DNA of 64,000 bases from Micromonospora sp. NBC_01740 (GCF_035920365.1 NZ_CP109150.1:3410001-3474000), one strand, 5' to 3'; positions 1-11,643 are shown, counted from the stretch's first letter. Notes: generated by a model from the letters alone, not told the origin. Numbers and translations are program-made.

Positions 1-2033
<2,033 letters not shown>

Positions 2034-2223
2034 GGTCACGACCTTTCCGTTTCTCCCCATCGTGCCCCAGCCCGAAGGTGCCCCGGGCGGGGTTGCCGCT
2101 CCATCCTGCGCCATCCCCTTTGCCGACGCACGGTACGCAGGTCCCCGCGTGGCAGGGCAGCTAGCCCCTGCCGGTTCGCGCGGATGCCCTCCCGGGCGCG
2201 GTGGGCGCTGAGACGATCCGCAG

Positions 2224-4566
2224 GTGGGAACGGAACCGCGGGAGTGCGTGCCGGAGCAGCCGGTACGGCGGGACCGCTCGCGCCTGCTGCTCTGGGCGCC
2301 CCTGGCCGGGGTGACGGTGCTGGTGCTGGCCGGGGCGGTGCTGTGGCTCGCCGGCCGCCGGGGCGCGGCCGAGGTGGTGTGGGCGTCCGCCACCGTGGCC
2401 GCCCTGCTGCCCGCCGCCTGGTCGGTGCTGCGGCAGCTGTGGCGCCGGCAGTTCGGGGTGGACGTGATCGCCGTGCTGGCCCTGGTCGGCGCGTTGGTGG
2501 TGCGGGAGTACCTGGCCGGGGCGGTGATCGCGGTGATGCTGGCCACGGGACGGGCGCTGGAGGCGTACGCCCAGGGGCGGGCGACCCGGGACCTGCGGTC
2601 GCTGCTCGCCCGCGCCCCCCGCACCGCCCGGCGGCGCGGCCCGGGCGGCAGCGTCGAGGAGGTGCCGCTGGACCGGGTGACAGCGGGCGACCGGCTGCTG
2701 GTCGGGCCGGGCGACGTGGTGCCGGTCGACGGGCAGGTCGACGAGCCGGTGACCCTCGACGAGTCGGTGGTGACGGGCGAGTCGCGGCTGGTGCGGCGCG
2801 CGGCCGGCGAGCAGGTCGCCAGCGGCGTGGTCAACGCCGGCGCAGGCTTCGGCATGCGCGCGACACGCGACGCGGCGGGAAGCACGTACGCGGGGATCGT
2901 CCGGCTCGCCGAGGAGGCGACCGCCCACAAGGCGCCGATGGTGCGCCTCGCCGACCGGTACGCCGCCGCGTTCGTGCCGTTCACCCTGGTCCTGGCGGGG
3001 CTGGGCTGGCTGCTCTCCGGGGAGTTCGTCCGGGCGGTGGCCGTGCTGGTGGTCGCCACCCCGTGCCCGCTGCTGCTGGCCACCCCCATCGCGATCGTGT
3101 CCGGGCTGTCCCGTACCGCCCGCCGTGGGGTGCTGGTCCGCGACGGCGGTTCGCTGGAGCTGCTCGGCCGGGCCCGCACCCTGCTGGTCGACAAGACCGG
3201 CACGCTGACGGCCGGCCGTCCCCGCGCCGCCGAGGTCGTGGCCGCCCCCGGCGGCGACCGCGACGAGGTGCTGCGTCTCGCCGCCTCGGTCGAGCAGCTC
3301 TCCCCGCACGTGCTGGCCCGCGCGCTGGTGGCGCAGGCGCGCGAGCGGGGCCTGTCGCTGACCGAGCCGGCGGGGGTGACCGAGGAGCCGGGCCGGGACG
3401 TACGCGGGTCGGTCGACGGGCGGCAGGTGCGGGTCGGCCAGCTCGACGGTGACCTGCCCGACTGGGCGGGGAGCGCCCGGTCCCGGGCCGAGCTGGCCGG
3501 CCGCTCGGTGGTCTGGGTCAGCGGCGAGCGGGACCCGCTCGGGGCGATCCTGCTGGAGGACCCGGTACGCCCCGACGCGCGCCGCACCGTGCGCCGGCTG
3601 CGCGAGGCGGGGTTGCGGCGCATCGTGATGGTCACCGGGGACCGGCCCGACGTCGCCGCCCAGGTGGCGGGGGTGGTGGGCGTGGACGACGTGGTGGCCA
3701 GGTGCGCGCCCGCGGAGAAGGCGACCCGCGTACGCGAGGAGGCGCGCCAGGCCGTCACCGTGATGGTCGGCGACGGGGTGAACGACGCCCCCGCCCTCGC
3801 CGAGGCGCACGTCGGCGTGGCCATGGGCGCCACCGGGGCGACCGCCTCGGCCGACGTCGCCGACGCGGTGCTCACCATCGACCGGCTGGACCGGCTCGCC
3901 GACGCGGTGGAGATCGCCCGGTACGCCCGCAGGATCGCGGTGCAGAGCGCCAGCGTGGGGATGGGCCTGGCGGTGCTGGCGATGCTGGCCGCGTCCCTGG
4001 GCTGGCTTCCGCCGGTCGCCGGGGCGTTCCTCCAGGAGGGCATCGACGTGCTGGTGATCCTCAACGCGCTGCGCGCCCTCGGGGGCGGGCTGCGCCGCCG
4101 AGACGTGCCGCCGGGCACCCGGGAGCTGCTCGACCGGTACGCGGCCGAACACGGCGGGATCCGCGACGTGCTCGCCGCGCTGGGGGACACCGCCGACCTG
4201 GTCGCCACCGCGCCGGACGCGCCGCAGTGCCTGCCGACGCTGCGCGAGACGCACCGCCGGCTGGTCGGCCAGGTGCTGCCGCACGAGGCGGCCGAGGAGC
4301 ACCAGCTCTATCCGGCGCTGGCCGACCCGCTGGGCAGCGCCGAGGCGACGTCGACGATGAGCCGCGCCCACGTGGAGATCCGGCGGCTGGTGGACCGGAT
4401 CGGCGCCCACCTCGCGCAGGCCGGCGACGGCCCGCTGCGCCGGGACCAGCTCACCGACCTGCTCGCCGCCCTCTACGGCCTGGCGGCCATCCTGCGGCTG
4501 CACCTCGCCCAGGAGGAGGAGGACTACTTCTCGCTCAGCCCGGCGGAACCGGCCGAGAGCCGGTGA
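2224..4566 (+). CDS. Metal-transporting P-type ATPase fused to a C-terminal hemerythrin (HHE) domain
   Basis: The 780-residue protein has an N-terminal membrane region without a metal-binding HMA domain. The actuator motif is DESVVTGES. A transmembrane CPL motif (ATPCPLLLATP) takes the place of CPC. The phosphorylated Asp is in DKTGTLT at about residue 323, and the hinge motif is GDGVNDAPAL. This is the P1B heavy-metal ATPase core, ending near residue 620. Residues about 640-770 form a different domain with hemerythrin-type spaced His and Glu (THRRLVGQVLPHEAAEEHQLYP, then SRAHVEIRR, then LHLAQEEEDYF), which would bind a di-iron centre. The fusion suggests transport sensed or gated by iron or oxygen; this is inference. 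The GTG start at 2224 has no strong ribosome site, and GTG 2248 after GGGAG is an alternative. Metal specificity cannot be read. Confidence 0.85.
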   Translation: MGTEPRECVPEQPVRRDRSRLLLWAPLAGVTVLVLAGAVLWLAGRRGAAEVVWASATVAALLPAAWSVLRQLWRRQFGVDVIAVLALVGALVVREYLAGAVIAVMLATGRALEAYAQGRATRDLRSLLARAPRTARRRGPGGSVEEVPLDRVTAGDRLLVGPGDVVPVDGQVDEPVTLDESVVTGESRLVRRAAGEQVASGVVNAGAGFGMRATRDAAGSTYAGIVRLAEEATAHKAPMVRLADRYAAAFVPFTLVLAGLGWLLSGEFVRAVAVLVVATPCPLLLATPIAIVSGLSRTARRGVLVRDGGSLELLGRARTLLVDKTGTLTAGRPRAAEVVAAPGGDRDEVLRLAASVEQLSPHVLARALVAQARERGLSLTEPAGVTEEPGRDVRGSVDGRQVRVGQLDGDLPDWAGSARSRAELAGRSVVWVSGERDPLGAILLEDPVRPDARRTVRRLREAGLRRIVMVTGDRPDVAAQVAGVVGVDDVVARCAPAEKATRVREEARQAVTVMVGDGVNDAPALAEAHVGVAMGATGATASADVADAVLTIDRLDRLADAVEIARYARRIAVQSASVGMGLAVLAMLAASLGWLPPVAGAFLQEGIDVLVILNALRALGGGLRRRDVPPGTRELLDRYAAEHGGIRDVLAALGDTADLVATAPDAPQCLPTLRETHRRLVGQVLPHEAAEEHQLYPALADPLGSAEATSTMSRAHVEIRRLVDRIGAHLAQAGDGPLRRDQLTDLLAALYGLAAILRLHLAQEEEDYFSLSPAEPAESR

Positions 4567-4583
4567 ACGCGCCCGCCGGCCGC

Positions 4584-5456
4584 TCAGCGTTCCCGGACCA
4601 CCGCCACCGGGCAGTGCGCGTGCTGGATGAGCTGCTGGCTGACCGAGCCGAGCAGCATCCCCTTCAGGCCGCCCCGGCCCCGGGTGCCCACCACCACCAG
4701 GCACGCGTTGCGGCTCGCGTCCACCATCAGGGACGCCGGCCGGTCCTCCGCCACCTCGACGGTCACCGGTACGTCGGGAAACGTCGTGCTCCACCGCGCA
4801 ACCGACTCGTCCAGCTCGGCCCGGTCGGCCGCCGTGGCCTCCCGCGCATCGGGGCCCGACGGCGGACGCTGGCCGGTGGGCGGTTGCCAGGCCCGCACCA
4901 CGTGCAGGGGCGCCCGCCGGGCCTCGGCCTGCTCGAACGCGAAGCCCAGCGCCAGCAGCGAAGACTCGGACCCGTCGACGCCGACCGCCACGTGCCCGGT
5001 GCGCCCACCGGCGGCCGACTCGCCGCGGATCACCACGACCGGACAGTGCGCGTGGGCGGTGACGGCCACCGCGGTCGAGCCGACGAGCAGCCCACCGAAG
5101 CCGCCGTGTCCCCGGGTGCCCAGCACCAGCAGGTCCGCCTGCGCCGAACGTTCCTGAAGCACCAGCGCGGGCGGCCCATCGAACACCTCACCCGTGACGG
5201 TCAGTTCCGGGTGCGCGGCGGACGCGTCCGCCGCCGCCTTGCGAACCAGCTCCTCGACCTGCCGGCGGGCCGTCTCGTCCGGCCAGACGCCGGGAGCGAC
5301 GCCGGGACCGATCCAGCCGGCCACGGTGAGCCATTCGAAGACGTACGCCAACCGCACCGGCCGTCCGCTGCGGCCGGCCTCCTCCAGCGCCCACTCCAGC
5401 GCGGCGGAGGCGTCGGCGGAGCCGTCGTAGCCGACCAGGATCTCGTTGCCGCTCAT
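4584..5456 (-). CDS. Universal stress protein, tandem UspA domains
   Basis: The 290-residue protein carries two UspA domains. The first starts EILVGYDGSADASAALEWAL and ends with the ATP-binding signature GTRGHGGFGGLLVGST. The second starts GHVAVGVDGSESSLLALGFA and ends GTRGRGGLKGMLLGSVSQQL. Both carry the G-2X-G-9X-G(S/T) nucleotide motif, so ATP binding is likely. ATG at 5456 sits behind GAGGTGG, better than the GTG three codons earlier at 5465. It converges on the P-type ATPase with an 18-base gap and lies just downstream of the phosphoketolase on the same strand. Proteins of this kind are abundant in dormancy regulons. Confidence 0.92.
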   Translation of the reverse strand: MSGNEILVGYDGSADASAALEWALEEAGRSGRPVRLAYVFEWLTVAGWIGPGVAPGVWPDETARRQVEELVRKAAADASAAHPELTVTGEVFDGPPALVLQERSAQADLLVLGTRGHGGFGGLLVGSTAVAVTAHAHCPVVVIRGESAAGGRTGHVAVGVDGSESSLLALGFAFEQAEARRAPLHVVRAWQPPTGQRPPSGPDAREATAADRAELDESVARWSTTFPDVPVTVEVAEDRPASLMVDASRNACLVVVGTRGRGGLKGMLLGSVSQQLIQHAHCPVAVVRER

Positions 5457-5508
5457 CGGGTCCACCTCTCGTTCGCGACTGCGGGGCTCGCAAGCTCACT
5501 CCTCGCGC

Positions 5509-7911
5509 TCACTGGTCCCCCCGGAGTCCCGGGTCCGTCTCGCGGACCCAGCGCCACTCCGCGACCCGGGGGTCGTCCTCGCCGTGTTCGCGGGTGTAGT
5601 CCCGGCAGGACTGGCGCGCGTCAACCATTTCCTGCCGCAGGTGGGCGGCCCGGTCGGCCAGCCCCGGCACCCGGTCGATGACGTCGATGACCAGGTGGAA
5701 GCGGTCCAGGTCGTTGAGCATCACCATGTCGAACGGCGTGGTGGTGGTGCCCTCCTCCTTGTAGCCGCGTACGTGCAGGTTCTCGTGGTTGGTCCGCCGG
5801 TAGGTCAGCCGGTGGATGAGCCACGGATAGCCGTGGTACGCGAAGATGACCTGCCTGTCCCGCGTGAAGATCGTGTCGAACTCCTTGTCCGACAGCCCGT
5901 GCGGGTGCTCCGTCGGGGGTTGCAGGCGCATCAGGTCGACCACGTTGACGACCCGTACCTTCAGCTCCGGCAGGTGCCGGTGCAGCAGGTCCGCGGCGGC
6001 CAGCGTCTCCAGCGTCGGCACGTCCCCGGCGCAGGCGAGCACCACGTCCGGTTCGCTGCCGGCGTCCGTGCTGGCCCAGTCCCAGATCCCGATGCCGCGC
6101 CGGCAGTGCTGCACGGCCTCGTCCATCGACAGCCAGTTCGGGGCGGGCTGCTTGCCGGCCACCACCACGTTGACGTAGTGCCGGCTGCGCAGGCAGTGGT
6201 CCATCGTGGAGAGCAGGGTGTTGGCGTCCGGCGGCAGGTAGACGCGTACCACCTCGGCCTTCTTGTTCATCACGTGGTCGATGAAGCCCGGGTCCTGGTG
6301 GGAGAAGCCGTTGTGGTCCTGGCGCCACACGTGGCTGGAGAGCAGGTAGTTCAGCGAGGCCACCGGACTGCGCCACGGGATGCCCCGGGTCACCTTCAAC
6401 CACTTGGCGTGCTGGTTGACCATGGAGTCGACGATGTGGATGAACGCCTCGTAGCTGGTGAAGATGCCGTGCCGGCCGGTCAGCAGGTAGCCCTCCAGCC
6501 AGCCCTGGCAGAGATGCTCGGAGAGGACCTCCATCACCCGCCCGTCGGCGGAGAGGTGGTCGTCGCCGGGCACGGTGCCGGCCATCCAGGCCCGGCCGGT
6601 GACCTCGAACGCCGCGCCGAGCCGGTTCGAGGCCACCTCGTCCGGGCCGAAGAGGCGGAACGTCTGCGGGTTGGCGGTGATCACGTCGCGTACCCACGGG
6701 CCAAGGGCCCCGGTCGCGCCGGCCACGGTCTCGCCGGGCCGCTGCACGTCGACGGCGTACTCGCGGAAGTCCGGCAACGCCAGGTCACGCAGCACCGCCC
6801 CGCCGTTGGTGACCGGGTTCGCGCTCATCCGCCGCTCGCCCCGGGGCGGCAGCGCGGCCAACTCGGCGACCGGTGCGCCGGTGGCGTCGAAGAGCTCCTC
6901 CGGCCGGTAGCTGCGCAGCCAGCGCTCCAGCTCGGCCAGGTGCTCCGGGTTCTTGCGCACCTCGGACAGCGGCACCTGATGCGCGCGGTAGGTGCCCTCG
7001 ACCTGCTTGCCGTCGACGTCCCGCGGACCGGTCCAGCCCTTCGGCGTACGCAGGACGATCATCGGCCAGCGGGGGCGCTCGACGGCGCCGCCCGAGCGGG
7101 CCCGCCGCTGGATGGCGGCGATCTCGTCCAGCGCCCGGTCCAGCGTGCCGGCGAGCGCCTGGTGCACCGTCGCCGGTTCGTCGCCGGCGACCACGTACGG
7201 CTGGTAGCCGAAGCCGCGCATCATGGCGAGGAGGTCGTCCTCGTCGATCCGGTCCAGCACCGTCGGATTCGCGATCTTGTAGCCATTGAGGTGCAGGATC
7301 GGCAGCACCGCGCCGTCGCGGGCCGGGTTGAGGAAGACGTTGGAGAGCCAGCTTCCCGCCAGCGGGCCGGTCTCCGCCTCCCCGTCGCCGATGACGCAGG
7401 CCACCAGCAGATCCGGGTTGTCGAACGCCGCGCCGTAGGCGTGGCTGAGCGCGTACCCCAGCTCGCCGCCCTCGTGGATCGAACCCGGCACCTCCGCCGC
7501 CACATGGCTGGGGATGCCGCCGGGAAACGAGAACTGGCGGAACAGACCGGCCATGCCGGCCTCGTCGCGGCCGATGTGGTGGTACAGCTCGCTGTAGGTG
7601 CCCTCCAGCCAGGTGTTCGCGACGATCGCCGGTCCGCCGTGACCGGGGCCGGTGACGAACAGGGCGGACAGGTCACGGGCGACGATGACCCGGTTGAGGT
7701 GGGCGTAGAGCAGGTTCAGGCCGGGACTGGTGCCCCAGTGGCCGAGCAGGCGCGGCTTGACGTGCTCGGGCGCCAGCGGCTCGCGCAGCAGCGGATTGTC
7801 CAGCAGGTAGATCTGCCCGACGGTCAGGTAGTTCGCCGCCCGCCAGTAGGCGTCCAGCCGGCGCAGCTCGTCATCGGTCAGGGGGCTGTGCAGGTCGAGA
7901 GCGGTGTCCAT
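5509..7911 (-). CDS. xfp: Phosphoketolase (xylulose-5-phosphate/fructose-6-phosphate)
   Basis: This full-length 800-residue thiamine-diphosphate enzyme splits xylulose 5-phosphate (and often fructose 6-phosphate) with phosphate to acetyl phosphate plus a sugar phosphate. Family signatures are [18 protein letters not shown] near the N-terminus, [11 protein letters not shown], and the ThDP motif region [14 protein letters not shown]. Toward the C-terminus, [20 protein letters not shown] and [11 protein letters not shown] are conserved. The start ATG at 7911 follows a weak GAGG. It is flanked by two universal stress protein genes on the same strand, which suggests co-expression under energy or oxygen stress with ATP made through acetate kinase. 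No acetate kinase gene is in this window. Confidence 0.95.
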   Translation of the reverse strand: MDTALDLHSPLTDDELRRLDAYWRAANYLTVGQIYLLDNPLLREPLAPEHVKPRLLGHWGTSPGLNLLYAHLNRVIVARDLSALFVTGPGHGGPAIVANTWLEGTYSELYHHIGRDEAGMAGLFRQFSFPGGIPSHVAAEVPGSIHEGGELGYALSHAYGAAFDNPDLLVACVIGDGEAETGPLAGSWLSNVFLNPARDGAVLPILHLNGYKIANPTVLDRIDEDDLLAMMRGFGYQPYVVAGDEPATVHQALAGTLDRALDEIAAIQRRARSGGAVERPRWPMIVLRTPKGWTGPRDVDGKQVEGTYRAHQVPLSEVRKNPEHLAELERWLRSYRPEELFDATGAPVAELAALPPRGERRMSANPVTNGGAVLRDLALPDFREYAVDVQRPGETVAGATGALGPWVRDVITANPQTFRLFGPDEVASNRLGAAFEVTGRAWMAGTVPGDDHLSADGRVMEVLSEHLCQGWLEGYLLTGRHGIFTSYEAFIHIVDSMVNQHAKWLKVTRGIPWRSPVASLNYLLSSHVWRQDHNGFSHQDPGFIDHVMNKKAEVVRVYLPPDANTLLSTMDHCLRSRHYVNVVVAGKQPAPNWLSMDEAVQHCRRGIGIWDWASTDAGSEPDVVLACAGDVPTLETLAAADLLHRHLPELKVRVVNVVDLMRLQPPTEHPHGLSDKEFDTIFTRDRQVIFAYHGYPWLIHRLTYRRTNHENLHVRGYKEEGTTTTPFDMVMLNDLDRFHLVIDVIDRVPGLADRAAHLRQEMVDARQSCRDYTREHGEDDPRVAEWRWVRETDPGLRGDQ

Positions 7912-8007
7912 ACTGCATGAGCCTCTCGCGGGTAGGGGAATCCTGCATCCTCGGAGCGCGGATTCGTCCGGGCCGGCCCCAGCATCGCCGGTCGACGCCG
8001 GTGTGGA

Positions 8008-8865
8008 TCAGGGCCGTTGGTCCCGTGGGCGCTGGGCATCGCGCCCGTCCCCCGAAATCCCCGTCAGCCCGCGCACGACGATCACCGGCGCGGGGGAGTG
8101 GTAGAGCAGCGCCTGACTCACCGCACCGAGCATGCCCCGCCACGGCTCGTCGCCCCGGGCGGCGACCAGCACCACCTGCGCCGAACGGGACTGCTCCACC
8201 AGGACACCGCCGGGATCGCCGCGGATCGTGTGGCACTCCACGGCCACCGACGGAAACCGGCGCGCCGACCGCGCCACCAACCCGACGAGCAGCTCGGCAT
8301 CCTCCGCGCCCTGCTCCGACTCGACGACGCGGACCGCCGACAGCCGCGCCTTCCGCCGGGCCGCGCACTCGAACGCCCACTCCAACGCGGCCTGCGAGCT
8401 GTCGGAGCCGTCCACCCCGACCAGCACCGGCCCCTGCGGGGGCGGCTCCCGGCGGACCACCAGCACCGGGCAGCCGGCGCGGGCGGCGAGCTGCACCGTG
8501 GGCGTTTCCACCGACACGCACTCGCCGCTGGTCGCCATGCCGCCGTCCCCGACGGCGAGCAGGAACGCCGTCTCCGACCGGCGGACCAGGGTGTCGACGA
8601 GGGCGCCTTCGACGATCTCGCCGCTCACCGGCAGCCCCGGCTCGACCTCGGCGACGATCTCCGAGGCCCGGGACATCAGCTCCTCGGCGTCCGCGCGTGG
8701 TCCCGCGACCGACGGCGCTTGCAGCGCGGCCGCCCAGTTGAACGCGTGCAGCAGGCACAGCGGGCGGTTGTGCGCGGCGGCCTCCTGCGCGGCCAGCCTG
8801 ACCACAGGCAGGTTGCGCTCCGTGCCGAGCCCGACCAGCACCGCCGCGTCGGTGGGTGCGGCCAT
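8008..8865 (-). CDS. Universal stress protein, tandem UspA domains
   Basis: This 285-residue protein has two UspA-type folds. The C-terminal one is clear: GPVLVGVDGSDSSQAALEWA and, later, AARGDEPWRGMLGAVSQALL. The N-terminal one is degenerate (AAVLVGLGTERNLPVVRLAA) and lacks the glycine-rich ATP loop, so it may not bind nucleotide. ATG at 8865 is preceded by GGAGG at nine bases, so longer upstream reading frames are rejected. It lies upstream of phosphoketolase on the same strand (gap 96 bases) and may be cotranscribed with it. Confidence 0.88.
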   Translation of the reverse strand: MAAPTDAAVLVGLGTERNLPVVRLAAQEAAAHNRPLCLLHAFNWAAALQAPSVAGPRADAEELMSRASEIVAEVEPGLPVSGEIVEGALVDTLVRRSETAFLLAVGDGGMATSGECVSVETPTVQLAARAGCPVLVVRREPPPQGPVLVGVDGSDSSQAALEWAFECAARRKARLSAVRVVESEQGAEDAELLVGLVARSARRFPSVAVECHTIRGDPGGVLVEQSRSAQVVLVAARGDEPWRGMLGAVSQALLYHSPAPVIVVRGLTGISGDGRDAQRPRDQRP

Positions 8866-9171
8866 CCGAATCACCTCCGCAGGCGTCGCGCCCGGCCCTC
8901 CTGTCGAGGCTAGTCGCGCCGGTACCACGGTGGGGCGGGATCGCGGGCGACGGTGGGCGGGGGTTCGGAGCTGGGGTGTCCGCGGGATCGGGCCCGTGCT
9001 CGGGATGTGCGTCGGGTGGGTGTGGTGCGTCCGGTGATTGCGGTGCGTGAGCTGATCTGGGGTGCGTCGGGTGCTGCGGTGCGTCGGGTGGTTGCGGTGC
9101 GTGGGCTGATGTGGGGTACGTCGGGTGGCTGGGGTACGTCGGGTGGTTGTGGTGCGTCGTGGTGGGGGTGT

Positions 9172-9229
9172 GCCCGCCGTGCCCGGCTCCGGGCGGTCAG
9201 GCTTGATCCCTGCGCCGGGCACGGCGGGC
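9172..9229. repeat. Inverted repeat, 15-base perfect arms
   Basis: GCCCGCCGTGCCCGG at 9172-9186 is repeated inverted at 9215-9229 with a 28-base loop. Pairing can be extended outward past a one-base bulge (GGTGT with ACACC). No T-run follows. It may be a terminator-like or REP-like structure; no gene reads into it at close range. Confidence 0.7.
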
Positions 9230-9278
9230 CACACCCCGTCGGTGCCCACTCTCGCGTCCGTCCGCCGGGCTCCTGCCG

Positions 9279-9330
9279 GAGATCTTGGCAAGAAACGGCC
9301 CCTCCAGGGGCACTCTCGTACCAAGATCTC
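9279..9330. repeat. 52-base palindromic dispersed element, copy A
   Basis: The ends are GAGATCTTGG and CCAAGATCTC (10-base perfect inverted repeat), with an inner inverted repeat GCCCCTCCAGGGGC. A second copy with only two mismatches lies at 18905-18956, also between genes and in the same orientation. This looks like a small REP- or MITE-like element. Confidence 0.85.
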
Positions 9331-9964
9331 CACCGGGTGCCTCGGTGACCCGGTGTCCGAGGCGACTCCGGTGACCCCAGTGACCCGAGTGACCCCGGTG
9401 ACCGAATGACCCCGGTGGCCCGAGTGACCCGATTGAGTGACCTGGGTGGCCCGAGTGACTCAAGTGACCTGAGGACCCGGCTCACCCGGGTCACTCGGAT
9501 GAGCCCGATGAGCCACGTGAGCCGGATAAGCCCGGATAAGCCTTGATGAGCCGGATGAGCGCCAGGTGAGCCGGGTGAGTAGGGAGTCGGTGACCCGTGG
9601 ACCCGGGTGTGACCGGGTGTCCGGTTTCGTGGTGGCTGTCGGGGGCGGGTTGAGCCGGTGAGTCGTCGGTGGGTGGCGTGACGGTGCCAAGTGTGCGGGT
9701 TGTGGGTGTGACCGGGGGCATCCCCTCGGCGTGGTCTTGCTCGGTCGTACGCAGGGTGTAACGACCCCGCCCCGGCCACGATTCCGCCCCCACCACGCCG
9801 CCCCGATGGGTTGGCGGGCCCGGGACCCCCGGAATGATGGCGGGCCGGCGGTGGTTGCACATGGTCCGGCCGACGTGAGGGCGTCCCCCGCCCCGCACGA
9901 CAGCCCGGCCCCCCTCCGGCCCGCACGGGTCATCCGGCCGGCATGGCCGATCTGATCTTTCCTC

Positions 9965-10100
9965 CGGCTTGATCGTCGGAGATCCTCTCCAGGTTTCGCT
10001 GGAGATCCCCGTGAGTTCGTATGAGCGCCGACGGTGCTTGCATCCGCGTGAAGCCGATCCCCCTCGGTGTGGGTGCCAACCCCCGAATGGAGCGTTTCTG
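9965..10100 (+). promoter_or_regulatory. Structured 5' leader, candidate cis-regulatory RNA
   Basis: The leader of the secreted protein at 10101 can fold extensively. TCTCCAG and CTGGAGA form a perfect hairpin around GTTTCG, enclosed by a long-range GTCGG/CCGAC pairing. Further hairpins are GCTT/AAGC, CCGA/TCGG and GGG/CCC just before the start. Genes for secreted cell-wall proteins in actinomycetes often carry c-di-AMP (ydaO-type) riboswitches, but I do not see the canonical CAGCTAACC signature of that class. It is therefore only a candidate, either a variant or another leader RNA. Confidence 0.45.
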
Positions 10101-10703
10101 ATGAACACGATCATTCGTAAGAGCGTTCTTGGTGTTGCTGGTCTCGCGTTCGCTGGTGGCGTGTTCGCCGGCCCGATGACCGACACCGCCCACACCAGTG
10201 CCCCGTCCGTGGACGCCACGGCGGTGGCGGTGGCCGTGCAGGCCGACAAGCCGTCGGTCGACAAGGCCAAGCTGATCCCGCACGGCGTGCAGGGCGCCCA
10301 GTCGCACGTTGACCTGTCGGACGAGCAGGTCGCCAACGTGAAGGCCATCATCGCGGCGACGAAGAAGGCCGGCATGGACGAGCGGGCCGCGGTGGTGTCG
10401 ATCGCCACCGCCCTGCAGGAGTCGAAGTTGGAGAACCTGGGTCACCTCGGTGACCGCAACGACCACGACTCGCAGGGCCTGTTCCAGCAGCGTCCGTCCA
10501 GTGGGTGGGGCACGGTGGAGCAGATTACCGATCCGGAGTACTCGACGATGGCGTTTCTGAAGGGTCTGAAGCAGGTCGACGGGTGGCAGGACATGCCGCT
10601 GACGAAGGCCGCGCAGACGGTGCAGGTGTCGGCGTACCCGGACCATTACGCCCAGTGGGAGCAGCAGGCCGCTGACCTGGTGGCCGAGCACTGGAACAGC
10701 TGA
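10101..10703 (+). CDS. Secreted protein, probable cell-wall/lysozyme-like domain
   Basis: This 200-residue protein begins with a signal peptide (RKSVLGVAGLAFAGGVFAGP) and continues with a low-complexity linker. A C-terminal domain follows with motifs DERAAVVSIATALQESKL and DSQGLFQQRPSSGWGT, then TMAFLKGL. The A-L-Q-E-S and G-L-F-Q-Q-R-P elements resemble the lysozyme/transglycosylase-like fold seen in resuscitation-type and peptidoglycan-associated proteins of Micromonosporaceae; the Glu in ALQES would be the catalytic candidate. ATG at 10101 follows GGAG at nine bases. A structured leader precedes it and a strong terminator follows. Enzyme activity is inferred, not shown. Confidence 0.75.
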   Translation: MNTIIRKSVLGVAGLAFAGGVFAGPMTDTAHTSAPSVDATAVAVAVQADKPSVDKAKLIPHGVQGAQSHVDLSDEQVANVKAIIAATKKAGMDERAAVVSIATALQESKLENLGHLGDRNDHDSQGLFQQRPSSGWGTVEQITDPEYSTMAFLKGLKQVDGWQDMPLTKAAQTVQVSAYPDHYAQWEQQAADLVAEHWNS

Positions 10704-10719
10704 CAGCAGTAGCCGAATC

Positions 10720-10760
10720 GCCGCTGGCCGGCACCCCACCTCGGGGTGCCGGCCAGCGGC
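10720..10760. terminator. Bidirectional terminator hairpin, 18-base perfect arms
   Basis: GCCGCTGGCCGGCACCCC pairs perfectly with its inverted copy across a five-base loop. It lies between two convergent genes and would serve both. Confidence 0.9.
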
Positions 10761-10781
10761 GTCTGCGGCGGGTGGACCCCT

Positions 10782-11546
10782 TCAGCGGGGGGCCGTGGCG
10801 TGGACCCTGACGATCACGGCGGTGGCGTTGTCGTCGCCGCCGGCTTCCAGGGTGCCGTGGAGCAGGTCCCGCACTGCCTCCTCCGGTCGCGGTGCCGCCA
10901 GGAGTTCCCGCATCAGGTGATAGTCGACCTGGTCGCTGACGCCGTCGGTGCAGAGCAGCCAGACGTCGCCGGGGCGCAGCGAAACCGCGAGCAGGTCCGC
11001 CTCCGGCTCGTCCGGATGGCCGGCGTAGCGGGTGAGCTGGTAGCGGGCGCGATCGGCGGCGGGGGAGCCGACCGGGTACCAGCCGTGCAGTACGCCCAGC
11101 CAGGCCGCAGTGTGGTCGACGGTGAGGAGTTCCAGCAGGCCGTCGCGCAGGCGGTAGGCGCGGGAGTCGCCGAGCTGGACGAGCCAGCCCTGCCCGCCGC
11201 CGGGCTCCACGAGCAGGGCGGTCAGGGTGCAGCCGGTCAGCTCCGCCAACTGTGCGCCGGCGGCGCGTACGGCTGACTGGACGTGGCCCACGGCGGCGCG
11301 TAACTGGCGCGCGTCGACCGCGGGCCAGGCGGCCCGGACCTGCGCGACGAAAGTGCTCATGGCCGTCGTGCCGGCCCGGCGGCTGCCCTCGCCGGCGCCC
11401 ATGCCGTCGACCACCGCGGCGAAGGGCAGGGCGGGGTCGACGTGCAGCACGTCGAAGTTGGCCGGGTAGCGGTTGCCGACCACACTGCCGCCGGCAAACT
11501 CCAGCGTGACCTCGCCGAGCGGGAGACGGTGCACGTCACCGGGCAC
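10782..11546 (-). CDS. PP2C-family serine/threonine phosphatase-like protein
   Basis: The 254-residue protein has the PP2C metal-binding layout in shortened form: AAVVDGMGAGEGSRRAGTTA near the N-terminus (DGMG), a central WLVQLGDSRAYRLRDGLL (GDSR), LLCTDGVSDQV, and a closing GGDDNATAVIV. These supply the acidic residues that bind two metal ions. The N-terminal RxxNED element is altered (VGNRYPANFDVLHV), so substrate range may differ. The start is GTG at 11546. It shares a strong terminator with the secreted protein to its left. No kinase gene lies next to it. Confidence 0.85.
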   Translation of the reverse strand: MPGDVHRLPLGEVTLEFAGGSVVGNRYPANFDVLHVDPALPFAAVVDGMGAGEGSRRAGTTAMSTFVAQVRAAWPAVDARQLRAAVGHVQSAVRAAGAQLAELTGCTLTALLVEPGGGQGWLVQLGDSRAYRLRDGLLELLTVDHTAAWLGVLHGWYPVGSPAADRARYQLTRYAGHPDEPEADLLAVSLRPGDVWLLCTDGVSDQVDYHLMRELLAAPRPEEAVRDLLHGTLEAGGDDNATAVIVRVHATAPR

Positions 11547-11643
11547 GGTGACCTCGGCGCGGCGGCCGGCGGAGGAGGGGCACCGGCGGATCGTACTGTG
11601 GGTTGCCGGCGCAGGTGGTCCGGGTTGCCACGTTCGCGGCCAC

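Larger units (their letters stand above)
8866..10100. other. 1.2-kb gene-free spacer rich in short degenerate repeats
   Basis: I see no convincing gene here; open frames on both strands are repeats translated. Bases about 8990-9165 are degenerate direct repeats built on GTGCGTCGGGTG. Bases about 9355-9590 are 9- to 10-base repeats built on TGACCCGGG with drifting copies (GTGACCCGAGTGACC and similar). A long hairpin lies at 9172-9229, a dispersed palindromic element at 9279-9330, and a structured leader from about 9965 to the start at 10101. Confidence 0.75.

Noticed and set aside
8910..9933. Several overlapping frames in the repeat-rich spacer
   Set aside because: Products are translated DNA repeats (His/Thr/Arg runs) and change with frame; no ribosome site or homology.
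9965..10100. Definite c-di-AMP riboswitch
   Set aside because: The canonical conserved core was not found; kept only as a candidate leader RNA.
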